The position numbers and the translations under genes are program-made. The notes under the pieces were generated by a model. That model was not told the DNA's origin, did not search any database, and saw only the letters and a program-made list of their open reading frames with translations. From Streptomyces celluloflavus (lineage in GTDB: Bacteria > Actinomycetota > Actinomycetes > Streptomycetales > Streptomycetaceae), in NCBI GenBank assembly GCA_000720995.1, contig JOEL01000061.1, positions 1 through 35,253 of the forward strand: a stretch of 35,253 nucleotides of DNA, given 5' to 3'. Positions 1 through 7,766 of this stretch are shown one piece after another (positions within the stretch are counted from its first letter, which is position 1; each line of letters starts with the position of its first letter).

Positions 1-56
1 ACGGCATACGAGATTCGCCTTAGTCTCGTGGGCTCGGAGATGTGTATAAGAGACAG
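1..56 (+). other. Illumina Nextera adapter (sequencing artefact)
   Basis: These bases are not genomic. Positions 1-14 match the end of the Illumina P7 flow-cell primer, 15-22 (TCGCCTTA) are an i7 index, 23-37 are the Nextera read-2 linker, and 38-56 are the 19-base Tn5 mosaic end AGATGTGTATAAGAGACAG. Genomic sequence begins at about 57. The order and exact spacing of all four adapter parts leave little doubt. It implies that the left edge of this window is a contig end that was not adapter-trimmed. Confidence 0.98.
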
Positions 57-135
57 CCCCTGAGCCGGGAGACAACCGCACCCGACGCCACGCAGCTACG
101 GCGACCGCGTCACCAGAGGCCGTACCCAGTGCCCT

Positions 136-666
136 CTACCAGAGATCCCCGTTGCGCCAGTCGCAGGTGAGGTCCGCGTCGAGGTCGAGGGGGGCGGTCG
201 TCGGCAGGACGTAGAGGAAGCCGTCCTCGTCCGCGGTGCGGTGGACGCCTTCCGGGGTGAGTGCCCAGGAGTGGCCGCGCCACAGTTGCCAGCCGCGGGC
301 CGCGTAGAAGGTCGCCGCCTCGTCGGCGGCGCCCAGCGCGCCGAGGTCGTACGCGTCGCGCACCACCCGCTCCAGGGCTTCCATCAGGGCCTGGCCGTGC
401 CCCCGGCCGCGCCGGTCCGCGCGGACCCCCACGCCTTCCACGTAGCCGCAGCGCAGTGCCCGGCCGCCGTGCAGCAGCTGGCGCTGGACCACCGACGCGT
501 GCCCGATGAGTTCACCGTCCTCGTGGATCAGTGCGTGCAGGCCGCCGAGGGCGTGCTCCCAGTCCTCCGCGGTCATGTCGTCGAAGACGTCGTACAGCAG
601 GCTGCGGGCCGCGTTGCGCGTGGCGGTGTCCAGGTCGGCGGTGTGGGCGATGCGTACCTCGGTCAT
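136..666 (-). CDS. GNAT acetyltransferase, aminoglycoside 2'-N-acetyltransferase AAC(2')-I-like
   Basis: This 176-residue protein resembles the chromosomal AAC(2')-I enzymes of mycobacteria, which transfer acetyl from acetyl-CoA to the 2'-amino group of aminoglycosides. Visible family features are the segment DWEHALGGLHALI (35-47), the RCGYVEGVGVRAD strand (72-84), the acetyl-CoA pyrophosphate loop RRGRGHG (85-91) and the C-terminal CDWRNGDLW (168-176), which closely parallel AAC(2')-Ic as I remember it. The length is typical. The start at 666 is chosen because GAGG (complement of 676-679) lies 9 nt upstream; an in-frame ATG at 675 would abut that site. The gene is transcribed away from kdpD. 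Whether it gives resistance or acetylates a cell-wall or other amine is unknown. The family call is fairly sure, the substrate is not. Confidence 0.8.
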   Translation of the reverse strand: MTEVRIAHTADLDTATRNAARSLLYDVFDDMTAEDWEHALGGLHALIHEDGELIGHASVVQRQLLHGGRALRCGYVEGVGVRADRRGRGHGQALMEALERVVRDAYDLGALGAADEAATFYAARGWQLWRGHSWALTPEGVHRTADEDGFLYVLPTTAPLDLDADLTCDWRNGDLW

Positions 667-1033
667 GCGGGGCATCCTCGCAGCCGGTATGTGCCGGGGC
701 GACGGAATTTCGGAGTGCCGACGCCCGACCGCCACTACGGCCCCCCCTACCCGAACTCCACACGCCCCCTCCCCGGACTCCACACGCGCCCTCCCCAGTC
801 CCACCCGTCGTCCACCCCCGGCGCCCGACCGCCACCCGCCCCCGCGGCCCGCTCCGCCCGCCGTGTTCGCCCCGTTCGTCCCCCGTTCCGCGGCCCTTAC
901 AGATCCCCGTATCAGAGTCGCGTAAAGACCGGGCTCGCAGCCGCCACCTGCGGCTTTTGTCCTGGTGTTCGGTCGGTAGGGTCGAAACAGGTTCAGCCCG
1001 GTGGGGGCGGCCTTCACGTAAGACAATGGGGCC
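667..1033. other. Divergent intergenic region between aac(2')-like gene and kdpD
   Basis: No gene is supported here. The stretch contains a strongly strand-biased, C-rich segment (about 720-860) with short tandem and direct repeats listed separately. Closer to kdpD, TAGGGT at 977-982 could be a weak -10 box, but no well-spaced -35 is visible. The ribosome-binding site of kdpD is also weak (GGGG at about 1028-1031). Confidence 0.5.
755..798 (+). repeat. 22-bp C-rich imperfect tandem duplication
   Basis: Two adjacent 22-nt units, 755-776 and 777-798, share the body ACTCCACACGC-CCCTCCCC with only two mismatches. A separate 14-nt direct repeat, CGCCCGACCGCCAC, occurs at 722-735 and 822-835, exactly 100 nt apart. 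The opposite strand is correspondingly G-rich and runs in the leader direction of the aac(2')-like gene. No function is assigned. Confidence 0.7.
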
Positions 1034-3586
1034 ATGGCACGCGGCAAGCTACGGATATATCTCGGCGCGGCACCGGGCGTCGGCAAGACGTACTCGATGC
1101 TGTCCGAGGCGCACCGCCGGGTGGAGCGGGGTACGGACGCCGTCGTGGCGTTCGTCGAGCACCACGGCAGGCCCCGTACCGAGGTCATGCTGCACGGGCT
1201 GGAGCAGATCCAGCGCCAGGAGCTGGAGTACCGCGGGACGGTGTTCACCGAGATGGACGTGGACGCGGTCCTGGCGCGCCGGCCCGCCGTGGCGCTGGTG
1301 GACGAGCTGGCGCACACCAACGTCCCCGGTTCGCGCAACGCCAAGCGATGGCAGGACATCGAGGAGCTGCTGGAAGCCGGGATCGATGTGATCTCGACGG
1401 TCAACATCCAGCATCTGGAATCGCTCGGGGATGTCGTCGAGTCGATAACGGGGGTCCGTCAGCGGGAGACCGTGCCCGACGAAATCGTCCGCCGCGCCGA
1501 CCAGATCGAACTGGTCGACATGTCGCCACAGGCGATCCGCCGCCGGATGGCGCACGGCAACATCTACCAGCCCGACAAGGTGGACGCCGCCCTGTCCAAC
1601 TACTTCCGGCCGGGCAACCTCACGGCCCTGCGCGAACTGGCGCTGCTGTGGGTGGCCGACCGCGTCGACGAGTACTTGCAGCAGTACCGCGCCGAGCACT
1701 CCATCCGCTCCACCTGGCAGGCCCGTGAGCGCATAGTCGTCGGCCTCACCGGCGGCCCGGAGGGACGTACGCTGATCCGCCGCGCCGCCCGGATGGCCGC
1801 CAAGGGGTCGGGCAGCGAGGTGCTCGCCGTCTACATAGCGCGCAGCGACGGGCTGACGTCCGCCTCGCCCAAGGAACTCGCCGTCCAGCGGACGCTGGTG
1901 GAAGACCTGGGCGGTACGTTCCACCACGTCATCGGCGACGACATCCCCAGTGCGCTGCTGGAGTTCGCGCGGGGGGTGAACGCCACCCAGATCGTGCTGG
2001 GCTCCAGCCGCCGCAAGGCATGGCAGTACATGTTCGGGCCAGGGGTGGGGGCGCTCGTCGCCCGCGAGTCCGGGCCGGACCTGGATGTGCACATCGTCAC
2101 GCACGACGAGGTCGCGAAGGGCCGGGGGCTGCCGGTGGCGCGCGGTGCGCGGCTGGGCCGGGCCCGGATCATCGCCGGCTGGCTGGTCGGTGTCGTCGCG
2201 CCGGCCCTGTTGTCGCTGGGTCTCACCCGTCTCGCGCACGGTCCGGGCCTCGCCAATGACGTGCTGCTCTTCCTCTTCCTGACGGTGGCCGCGGCGCTGC
2301 TCGGCGGGCAGCTGCCGGCGCTGGCGTCGGCGGCCGTCGGCTCGCTGCTGCTCAACTTCTACTTCACGCCGCCCACCCACACCCTCACCGTCAACGACCC
2401 GCACAACCTCTTCGCCATAGTGATCTTCTTCTCGGTGGCGGTGTCGGTCGCCTCGGTGGTGGACCTCGCCGCGCGCCGTACCCATCAGGCCGCCAGGCTG
2501 CGCGCCGAGTCGGAGATCCTCTCGTTCCTCGCGGGCAGTGTGCTGCGCGGTGAGCAGACGCTGGACGCGCTGCTGGAACGGGTGCGGGAGACGTTCAAGA
2601 TGGAGACGGTGGCGCTGCTGGAGCGGCGCAGCGACGTCGATCCGTGGACGTGCGCGGGCCGGGCGGGCGGCACGGAGCAGAGTGCGCCGGTGCGCCCCGA
2701 GGACGCGGATGTCGACATGCCGGTCGGTGACCACATGGCGCTGGCGCTGACCGGCCGGGTGCTGCCCGCGGAGGACCGGCGGGTGCTGGCCGCGTTCGCC
2801 GCCCAGGCCGCCGTCGTCCTGGACCGGCAGCGGCTGGTGGGCGAGGCGGAGCGGGCCCAGGAGCTGGCCGAGGGCAACCGGATCCGGACGGCGCTGCTGG
2901 CCGCGGTCAGTCACGACCTGCGCACGCCGCTCGCCAGTATCAAGGCGTCGGTGACGTCCCTGCGCTCCGATGACGTGGCCTGGTCCGAGGAGGACGAGGC
3001 GGAGCTGCTGGCCGGTATCGAGGCGGGTGCGGACCGGCTGGACCATCTGGTCGGCAATCTGCTGGACATGTCCCGGCTCCAGACCGGCACGGTCACCCCG
3101 CTGATTCGGGAGATCGACCTCGACGAGGTGGTGCCGATGGCGCTCGGCGGGGTGCCGGAGGGCAGCGTCACGCTCGACATCCCCGAGGAGCTGCCGATCG
3201 TCGCCGTCGATCCGGGGCTACTGGAGCGTTCGGTGGCCAATCTCGTCGAGAACGCGGTGAAGTACAGCCCCGACGGCGAGACGGTGCTGGTCGCCGCCAG
3301 TGCGCTCGGCGACCGGGTGGAGCTGCGGATCGCGGACCGCGGACCCGGCGTTCCGGACAGCGCCAAGGACCGGATTTTCGAGCCGTTCCAGCGCTATGGT
3401 GACGCCCCGCGCGGCGCCGGTGTGGGCCTCGGTCTGGCCGTGGCGCGGGGCTTCGCGGAGGCGATGGGCGGCACGCTCGCCGCCGAGGACACCCCCGGAG
3501 GGGGGATGACGATGGTGCTCACGCTCCGGGCCGCGGCCGGCCGGCCGCCGGCCAGACCCGATCTTCCGGCCCAGGCCACGACATGA
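1034..3586 (+). CDS. kdpD: Sensor histidine kinase KdpD
   Basis: This is an 850-residue KdpD, the inner-membrane kinase that senses potassium limitation and phosphorylates KdpE. The N-terminal cytoplasmic KdpD domain carries a Walker A motif GAAPGVGKT (11-19) and the Walker-B-like VDELAHTNVPGSRN. A universal-stress-protein-like domain follows at about 235-360, then a cluster of hydrophobic segments (about 375-480) matching the four-helix DUF4118 region, a GAF-like linker, and the kinase core. The phosphoacceptor is His627 in SHDLRTPLASIKAS, and the HATPase shows an N box (VENAVKYSPDG) and late G boxes. The length is close to the roughly 895 residues of the E. coli protein. kdpE follows after 79 nt. 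The transporter genes kdpFABC are not next to it, which is unusual compared with kdpFABCDE operons. Confidence 0.95.
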   Translation: MARGKLRIYLGAAPGVGKTYSMLSEAHRRVERGTDAVVAFVEHHGRPRTEVMLHGLEQIQRQELEYRGTVFTEMDVDAVLARRPAVALVDELAHTNVPGSRNAKRWQDIEELLEAGIDVISTVNIQHLESLGDVVESITGVRQRETVPDEIVRRADQIELVDMSPQAIRRRMAHGNIYQPDKVDAALSNYFRPGNLTALRELALLWVADRVDEYLQQYRAEHSIRSTWQARERIVVGLTGGPEGRTLIRRAARMAAKGSGSEVLAVYIARSDGLTSASPKELAVQRTLVEDLGGTFHHVIGDDIPSALLEFARGVNATQIVLGSSRRKAWQYMFGPGVGALVARESGPDLDVHIVTHDEVAKGRGLPVARGARLGRARIIAGWLVGVVAPALLSLGLTRLAHGPGLANDVLLFLFLTVAAALLGGQLPALASAAVGSLLLNFYFTPPTHTLTVNDPHNLFAIVIFFSVAVSVASVVDLAARRTHQAARLRAESEILSFLAGSVLRGEQTLDALLERVRETFKMETVALLERRSDVDPWTCAGRAGGTEQSAPVRPEDADVDMPVGDHMALALTGRVLPAEDRRVLAAFAAQAAVVLDRQRLVGEAERAQELAEGNRIRTALLAAVSHDLRTPLASIKASVTSLRSDDVAWSEEDEAELLAGIEAGADRLDHLVGNLLDMSRLQTGTVTPLIREIDLDEVVPMALGGVPEGSVTLDIPEELPIVAVDPGLLERSVANLVENAVKYSPDGETVLVAASALGDRVELRIADRGPGVPDSAKDRIFEPFQRYGDAPRGAGVGLGLAVARGFAEAMGGTLAAEDTPGGGMTMVLTLRAAAGRPPARPDLPAQATT

Positions 3587-3665
3587 GCCGGGCCATCCGG
3601 GCCACACCCACCGACCGTCCCGCGGGCCGTGCCCGGCGGGGACCGACACCACGAGGAGAACGCCA

Positions 3666-4349
3666 GTGAACCGGGTGCTTGTGGTCGATGACGAGCCGCA
3701 GATCGTCCGCGCACTCGTGATCAACCTGAAGGCGCGCAAGTACGAGGTGGACGCCGCTCCCGACGGGGCCACCGCCCTCAAGCTGGCCGCGGCCCGCCAC
3801 CCCGACGTCATCGTCCTGGACCTGGGGCTGCCCGATATGGACGGCGTCGAGGTGATCAAGGGGCTGCGGGGCTGGACGCGGGTGCCGATCCTGGTGCTCT
3901 CCGCCCGGCAGACCTCCGACGAGAAGGTGGAGGCGCTGGATGCGGGCGCGGACGACTACGTCACCAAGCCGTTCGGGATGGACGAGCTGCTGGCCAGACT
4001 GCGGGCCGCGGTGCGAAGAGCCGAGCCGACCGGGCCGGCCGATGACGAGGTGATCGTGGAGACCGGCGGGTTCACCGTCGATCTCGCGGCGAAGAAGGTC
4101 AACCGCGAGGGCCGGGACATCCGGCTGACCCCGACCGAGTGGCATCTGCTGGAGGTCCTGGTCCGCAACGCGGGCCGGCTGGTCAGCCAGAAGCAGCTGC
4201 TCCAGGAGGTCTGGGGCCCGTCGTACGGCACGGAGACCAACTATCTGCGGGTCTACATGGCGCAGCTGCGCCGCAAGCTGGAGAGCGATCCCTCGCATCC
4301 GCGGCATTTCATCACGGAGCCGGGGATGGGGTACCGCTTCGAGCAGTGA
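3666..4349 (+). CDS. kdpE: Response regulator KdpE, OmpR/PhoB family
   Basis: A 227-residue two-domain response regulator. The receiver domain has the acidic pair D8/D9, phosphoacceptor D52 (in LDLGLPDMDG), the switch residue S79 and K101 (in VTKPFGMDELL). The C-terminal winged-helix DNA-binding domain (about 130-225) ends with the typical YLRVYMAQLRRKLE and GMGYRFEQ motifs of KdpE proteins. Translation starts at GTG 3666, with GAGGAG at about 3654-3659. It lies 79 nt downstream of kdpD on the same strand and is the obvious partner. In the known system KdpE-P activates kdpFABC; here the target genes must be elsewhere or may include neighbouring potassium genes, which is inference. Confidence 0.95.
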   Translation: MNRVLVVDDEPQIVRALVINLKARKYEVDAAPDGATALKLAAARHPDVIVLDLGLPDMDGVEVIKGLRGWTRVPILVLSARQTSDEKVEALDAGADDYVTKPFGMDELLARLRAAVRRAEPTGPADDEVIVETGGFTVDLAAKKVNREGRDIRLTPTEWHLLEVLVRNAGRLVSQKQLLQEVWGPSYGTETNYLRVYMAQLRRKLESDPSHPRHFITEPGMGYRFEQ

Positions 4350-4434
4350 GCCGCAGGGGGAGGCGGCCGGCCGGGGTGCCGCGGGCCGGATACGGGCGTG
4401 TGTGCGGGCCGTGATCGGGGACCGGCCGCACCGG

Positions 4435-4440
4435 TACGCT
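4435..4440 (+). promoter_or_regulatory. Candidate -10 box for a leaderless transcript of the OB-fold gene
   Basis: TACGCT at 4435-4440 ends six bases before the ATG at 4447, and no Shine-Dalgarno sequence precedes that ATG. A TSS at or next to the start codon would give a leaderless mRNA, common in actinomycetes. The -35 candidate (GTGATC, 4411-4416, 18-nt spacer) is weak. Confidence 0.4.
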
Positions 4441-4446
4441 GGGTTT

Positions 4447-4845
4447 ATGAGTGCTGGGATCCGATCCGAGAAGCCGGCCGGTCGTTTCCGCCGGATGCTC
4501 GACAGGCTGTCCTCCTCCGAGGAGGAGTTGCAGTCCGCAGAGCTGCGGCAGGACACGCAGGCGACGGGCTGCACCCGCATCTGCGACTGTGCCGACCGTC
4601 AGATAGTGAAGGTCACCGGCACCCTGCGGCATGTGACGCTGCGGCCGCGCGCCGGAGTGCCCGCGCTGGAGGCGGAGCTGTTCGACGGCTCCGCGGCTCT
4701 GGACGTGGTGTGGCTCGGCCGCCGCTCCATCGTCGGGATCGAGCCGGGCCGTAAGCTCATCGCCTCGGGCCGGGTCTCCATGAGCCACGGACGCCGGGTG
4801 CTCTTCAATCCGAAGTACGAACTGCGACCGCTCGGACAGGAGTAG
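4447..4845 (+). CDS. Small OB-fold nucleic-acid-binding protein
   Basis: A 132-residue protein. The region from about residue 38 to 128 looks like a single OB-fold of the tRNA-anticodon/RecG-wedge type: alternating beta strands such as VKVTGTLRHVTLRP, LEAELFDGSAALDVVWLG and RKLIASGRVSMSHGRRVLFNPKYEL, a pattern common in actinobacterial OB-fold proteins annotated as nucleic-acid binding. The N-terminal 35 residues are charged and probably helical. The start at 4447 is favoured over 4402 because of the adjacent -10-like box and the start of conserved-looking sequence. The stop is followed after 3 nt by the DUF3159 gene, so the two are almost certainly translated from one mRNA. Its biological role is unknown; binding to DNA or RNA is inferred only from the fold. 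Confidence 0.8.
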   Translation: MSAGIRSEKPAGRFRRMLDRLSSSEEELQSAELRQDTQATGCTRICDCADRQIVKVTGTLRHVTLRPRAGVPALEAELFDGSAALDVVWLGRRSIVGIEPGRKLIASGRVSMSHGRRVLFNPKYELRPLGQE

Positions 4846-4848
4846 CCG

Positions 4849-5685
4849 GTGCCGTCTTACGACCGACCGACCACCGACACCGCCCAGCAGACCGACACTT
4901 CCGCCGACCCCGCGCGCACCGGCGCGGGTGCGGGTAAGGACGCCGACGGCAGGGACGTCACCGAGGCGGCCTTGTTCGAGGCGTTCGGCGGCGTGCGCGG
5001 CATGGTGGAGACCGTGCTGCCCGGCCTGCTGTTCGTCACGATCTTCACAATCAACAAGGATCTGCACGTCTCGGCGATCGCCGCACTGGCCGTCTCGCTG
5101 GTGCTGGCGGCCGTCCGCCTGGTCCGCAAGGACACCGTCAAGCACGCCTTCGGCGGCGTCTTCGGGGTGGCCTTCGGCGTCGTCTTCGCGATGATGACCG
5201 GCAACGCCAAGGACTTCTATCTGCCGGGGATGATCTACACCCTCGGGCTGAGTGTCGCCTATATCGTCACGTCGTTGGCGGGGGTGCCGCTGATCGGCCT
5301 GATCCTGGGCCCGGTGTTCAAGGAGAACCTCTCCTGGCGCACCCGTAACCCGGGCCGGAAGAAGGCGTACACCAAGGCCAGCTGGGCCTGGGGGCTGATC
5401 CTGTTCGCCAAGTGCGCGATCCTCTTCCCGCTGTACTGGTGGGCCGACACCGCCCAGCTGGGCTGGGTGCTGATCGTGCTGAAGATCCCGCCGTTCCTGC
5501 TCGCCGTCTATCTCACCTGGGTCTTCCTGGCGAAGGCGCCGCCGCCGATCGATGTCTTCGCGGAGATGGAGGCGGCGGAGAAGGCGGCCGAGGAGCGTGC
5601 GGCCGGGGACGGTCCGGCGGCGGGCGCCGCGGCCGAGGCGGTCGCCGAGGGGTCGCCCTCGCCGGGGCCGCGCCACCGCCGCTGA
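4849..5685 (+). CDS. DUF3159 family integral membrane protein
   Basis: A 278-residue membrane protein beginning at GTG 4849, with the ribosome-binding site ACAGGAG overlapping the upstream stop codon. The first 40 residues are polar and Thr/Asp-rich. Five to seven hydrophobic helices follow (for example LPGLLFVTIFTIN, IAALAVSLVLAAVRLV, VFGVAFGVVFAMMTG, IYTLGLSVAYIVTSLAGVPLIG as two parts, and WVLIVLKIPPFLLAVYLTWVFLA as one), then an Ala/Glu-rich cytoplasmic tail. This layout fits the actinobacterial DUF3159 family, whose function is not established. Tight coupling to the OB-fold gene and proximity to potassium-regulation genes suggest a role in membrane or ion homeostasis, but that is guilt by association only. 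Confidence 0.8.
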   Translation: MPSYDRPTTDTAQQTDTSADPARTGAGAGKDADGRDVTEAALFEAFGGVRGMVETVLPGLLFVTIFTINKDLHVSAIAALAVSLVLAAVRLVRKDTVKHAFGGVFGVAFGVVFAMMTGNAKDFYLPGMIYTLGLSVAYIVTSLAGVPLIGLILGPVFKENLSWRTRNPGRKKAYTKASWAWGLILFAKCAILFPLYWWADTAQLGWVLIVLKIPPFLLAVYLTWVFLAKAPPPIDVFAEMEAAEKAAEERAAGDGPAAGAAAEAVAEGSPSPGPRHRR

Positions 5686-5755
5686 CGGCGCGGGGCGTAC
5701 GTACCGGCGGGCGCCGCGCTCCGTACGCGTACGCCGCGCCCGCACCCCGTACACA

Positions 5756-5792
5756 GGAGGGCCCCGGGACCACATCGGTCCCGGGGCCCTCC
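5756..5792. terminator. Bidirectional hairpin terminator between convergent genes
   Basis: A perfect 16-bp inverted repeat: GGAGGGCCCCGGGACC at 5756-5771 pairs with 5777-5792 around a five-base loop ACATC. It sits between the DUF3159 stop (5685) and the convergent trkA stop (5808), so it can terminate both transcripts. There is no T tract, as is usual in Streptomyces. Confidence 0.85.
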
Positions 5793-5807
5793 GCCGTCCG
5801 CGGTGTC

Positions 5808-6485
5808 TCAGCCTGTGGTGTCCTCGCGGCGGACCGACAGCAGGTCCTCCAGCTGCTCCTCGCGGGACTGGGCCGCGACGAACAGCAGCTCGTCGCCGGC
5901 TTCCAGCGCGTCCTCCTTGTTGGGGGTGAGCACCCGCGTGCCGCGGATGATCGTCACCAGGGAGGTGTCCTCGGGCCAGGCGACGTCGCCGACCCGGGTG
6001 CCGGCCAGCGCGGCCTCCGGGGGCAGCGTCAGCTCGACGAGGTTGGCGTCGCCGTGGCTGAAGCGCAGCAGCCGGACGAGATCGCCGACGCTCACCGCCT
6101 CCTCGACCAGCGCCGACATCAGGCGCGGCGTGGAGACCGCGACATCGACGCCCCACGCCTCGTTGAAGAGCCACTCGTTCTTCGGGTTGTTGACCCGGGC
6201 GACGACCCGGGGCACGCCGTACTCGGTCTTGGCGAGCAGCGAGACGACGAGGTTGACCTTGTCGTCGCCGGTCGCCGCGATGACGACGTTGCAGCGCTGG
6301 AGCGCCGCCTCGTCCAGCGAGGTGATCTCGCAGGCGTCGGCCAGCAGCCACTCCGCGAGGGGCACCCGCTCGACCGAGATGGCGGTCGGTGCCTTGTCGA
6401 TGAGCAGGATCTCGTGGCCGTTCTCCAGCAGCTCACCGGCGATGGAACGGCCCACCGCGCCCGCGCCCGCGATCGCGACCCTCAT
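5808..6485 (-). CDS. TrkA-family RCK protein (potassium channel/transporter regulatory subunit), CeoC-like
   Basis: A 225-residue cytoplasmic protein with one TrkA-N (Rossmann) and one TrkA-C domain, the usual KtrA/CeoB/CeoC layout. The nucleotide-binding loop is GAGAVG (7-12), with the acidic D30 at the end of the second strand that selects NAD-type ligands. The C-terminal part (about 145-215, GTRVGDVAWPEDTSLVTIIRG and EAGDELLFVAA) is the RCK_C fold, which in several bacteria binds c-di-AMP. Its ATG overlaps the stop of the upstream trkA gene by 4 nt (ATGA), so the pair is translationally coupled and probably forms a hetero-oligomer. No TrkH/KtrB pore subunit is encoded nearby, so the partner is unknown; the KimA-like permease 10 kb away is one candidate. 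Confidence 0.9.
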   Translation of the reverse strand: MRVAIAGAGAVGRSIAGELLENGHEILLIDKAPTAISVERVPLAEWLLADACEITSLDEAALQRCNVVIAATGDDKVNLVVSLLAKTEYGVPRVVARVNNPKNEWLFNEAWGVDVAVSTPRLMSALVEEAVSVGDLVRLLRFSHGDANLVELTLPPEAALAGTRVGDVAWPEDTSLVTIIRGTRVLTPNKEDALEAGDELLFVAAQSREEQLEDLLSVRREDTTG

Positions 6486-7150
6486 GCGTGCGCCTCCTCG
6501 GGACCTTCGGCGAATGCCGCTTCGACCTTCTCGACGTCATCGGCGCGCATCATCACATGCACCAGATCGCCTTCCTGGAGCACCGTCTGCGACGTCGGCA
6601 GCATCGCCTCGCCCAGCCGGGTGAGGAAGGCGACGCGGACGCCGGTCTCCTCCTGGAGCGTGCTGATCTTGTGGCCGACCCAAGACGCGGAGGTGTGCAC
6701 CTCGGCGAGCTGGACGGCGCCGCTGGGATCCCGCCACAGCGGCTCGGCGCCCGAGGGCAGCAGCCGGCGCAGCATCTGGTCCGCCGTCCAGCGGACGGTG
6801 GCGACGGTGGGGATGCCCAGGCGCTGGTAGACCTCGGCGCGCCGGGGGTCGTAGATCCGGGCCGCGACGTTCTCGATGCCGAACATTTCGCGGGCCACCC
6901 GGGCGGCGATGATGTTGGAGTTGTCACCGCTGGAGACGGCGGCGAAGGCGCCCGCCTCCTCGATGCCGGCTTCGCGCAGCGTGTCCTGGTCGAAGCCGAC
7001 GCCGGTCACCCGGCGGCCGCCGAAGGCGGAGCCCAGGCGGCGGAACGCGGTCGGGTCCTGATCGACCACCGCGATGGTGTGCCCCTGGCTCTCCAGGGTC
7101 TGCGCGAGCGCGGAGCCCACGCGCCCACACCCCATGATGACGATGTGCAT
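6482..7150 (-). CDS. TrkA-family RCK protein, CeoB-like (first gene of trkA pair)
   Basis: A 222-residue second RCK protein with the same two-domain layout as its neighbour: Rossmann loop GCGRVG (7-12) and acidic D30 in VVDQD, then an RCK_C domain with EEAHA at the end. The start at 7150 gives MHIVIMGCGRVG, the expected TrkA N-terminus; upstream in-frame sequence does not look like protein. The two genes overlap by 4 nt (6482-6485). Together they match the CeoB/CeoC pair of actinobacteria, thought to gate potassium uptake in response to NAD(H) and possibly c-di-AMP. They run divergently from pucR across a 616-nt gap. Confidence 0.9.
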   Translation of the reverse strand: MHIVIMGCGRVGSALAQTLESQGHTIAVVDQDPTAFRRLGSAFGGRRVTGVGFDQDTLREAGIEEAGAFAAVSSGDNSNIIAARVAREMFGIENVAARIYDPRRAEVYQRLGIPTVATVRWTADQMLRRLLPSGAEPLWRDPSGAVQLAEVHTSASWVGHKISTLQEETGVRVAFLTRLGEAMLPTSQTVLQEGDLVHVMMRADDVEKVEAAFAEGPEEAHA

Positions 7151-7766
7151 GCTGATTACCCCGTGCTTCGGACTAGCGCGTTGACCTGCACAAACACCCT
7201 GCTCACTACTCTTTTCTCCAACTACCGGCAACACGGAGCTACGGCTCGCGACGGGGACCTGGCGCGTCGACGACGATGTCACGCGCACGGCGGTCCGGTA
7301 CAACCGTAGCCGCATTGCCGCGTCCGGCAGGGGGCGCGGTCGGCCCCGCCGGATGCGGGCGGGCCCGGCGCCGTCGCGGCGGTGCGCCGGTGCGCGCCCG
7401 TGGGGCCCGCCGCGCGGTGTCTCCCACCGGCCCCGGGACGCGTACGGCGCCCCCCGCGTAACCGCATCACGCGTCCCGCATCGCCCATCCGGCCCCCCTT
7501 CCGCAGGTCTTCCACGGGGCCGCCCACCGGATCGCGCCGCGCCCATCTGCCGCCCGCCATCCGCCGGGGCCGGGCTATCCGGTGACCCGGTGTCGGCGCA
7601 CTGCCGGGATCCGGCAAGATTGGGGCGGTCCCGATGTCCGGGACCTGGCAACCAAGGCGTGAGGAGTACGTGACGTGGTGGGTGTGCGTGGGGGAGGACG
7701 GCCGGTGCCGGACCGGTTGCGGCCCACCGGAGCGGGCGGCGCGGCGGCTGCGCGTGGCGGTGCCCG
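7151..7766. other. Divergent intergenic region between the trkA pair and pucR
   Basis: No convincing gene is visible. The region holds a near-perfect palindrome at 7601-7617 (listed separately) and a looser relative at about 7315-7330 (TTGCCG-N4-CGGCAG). A strong ribosome-binding-site-like GAGGAG (7661-7666) precedes a GTG at 7670, but this GTG is out of frame with pucR. The remainder is GC-rich with no other motif I can support. Confidence 0.5.
7601..7617. promoter_or_regulatory. Candidate PucR operator (autoregulatory copy)
   Basis: The sequence CTGCCGG-GAT-CCGGCAA is a palindrome with a 3-nt centre, 150 nt upstream of the pucR start. It differs in one half-site base from the palindrome upstream of the yqiJ-like gene (8997-9015). 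Two such sites flanking the regulator gene suggest a shared operator, with autoregulation here. Confidence 0.55.
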
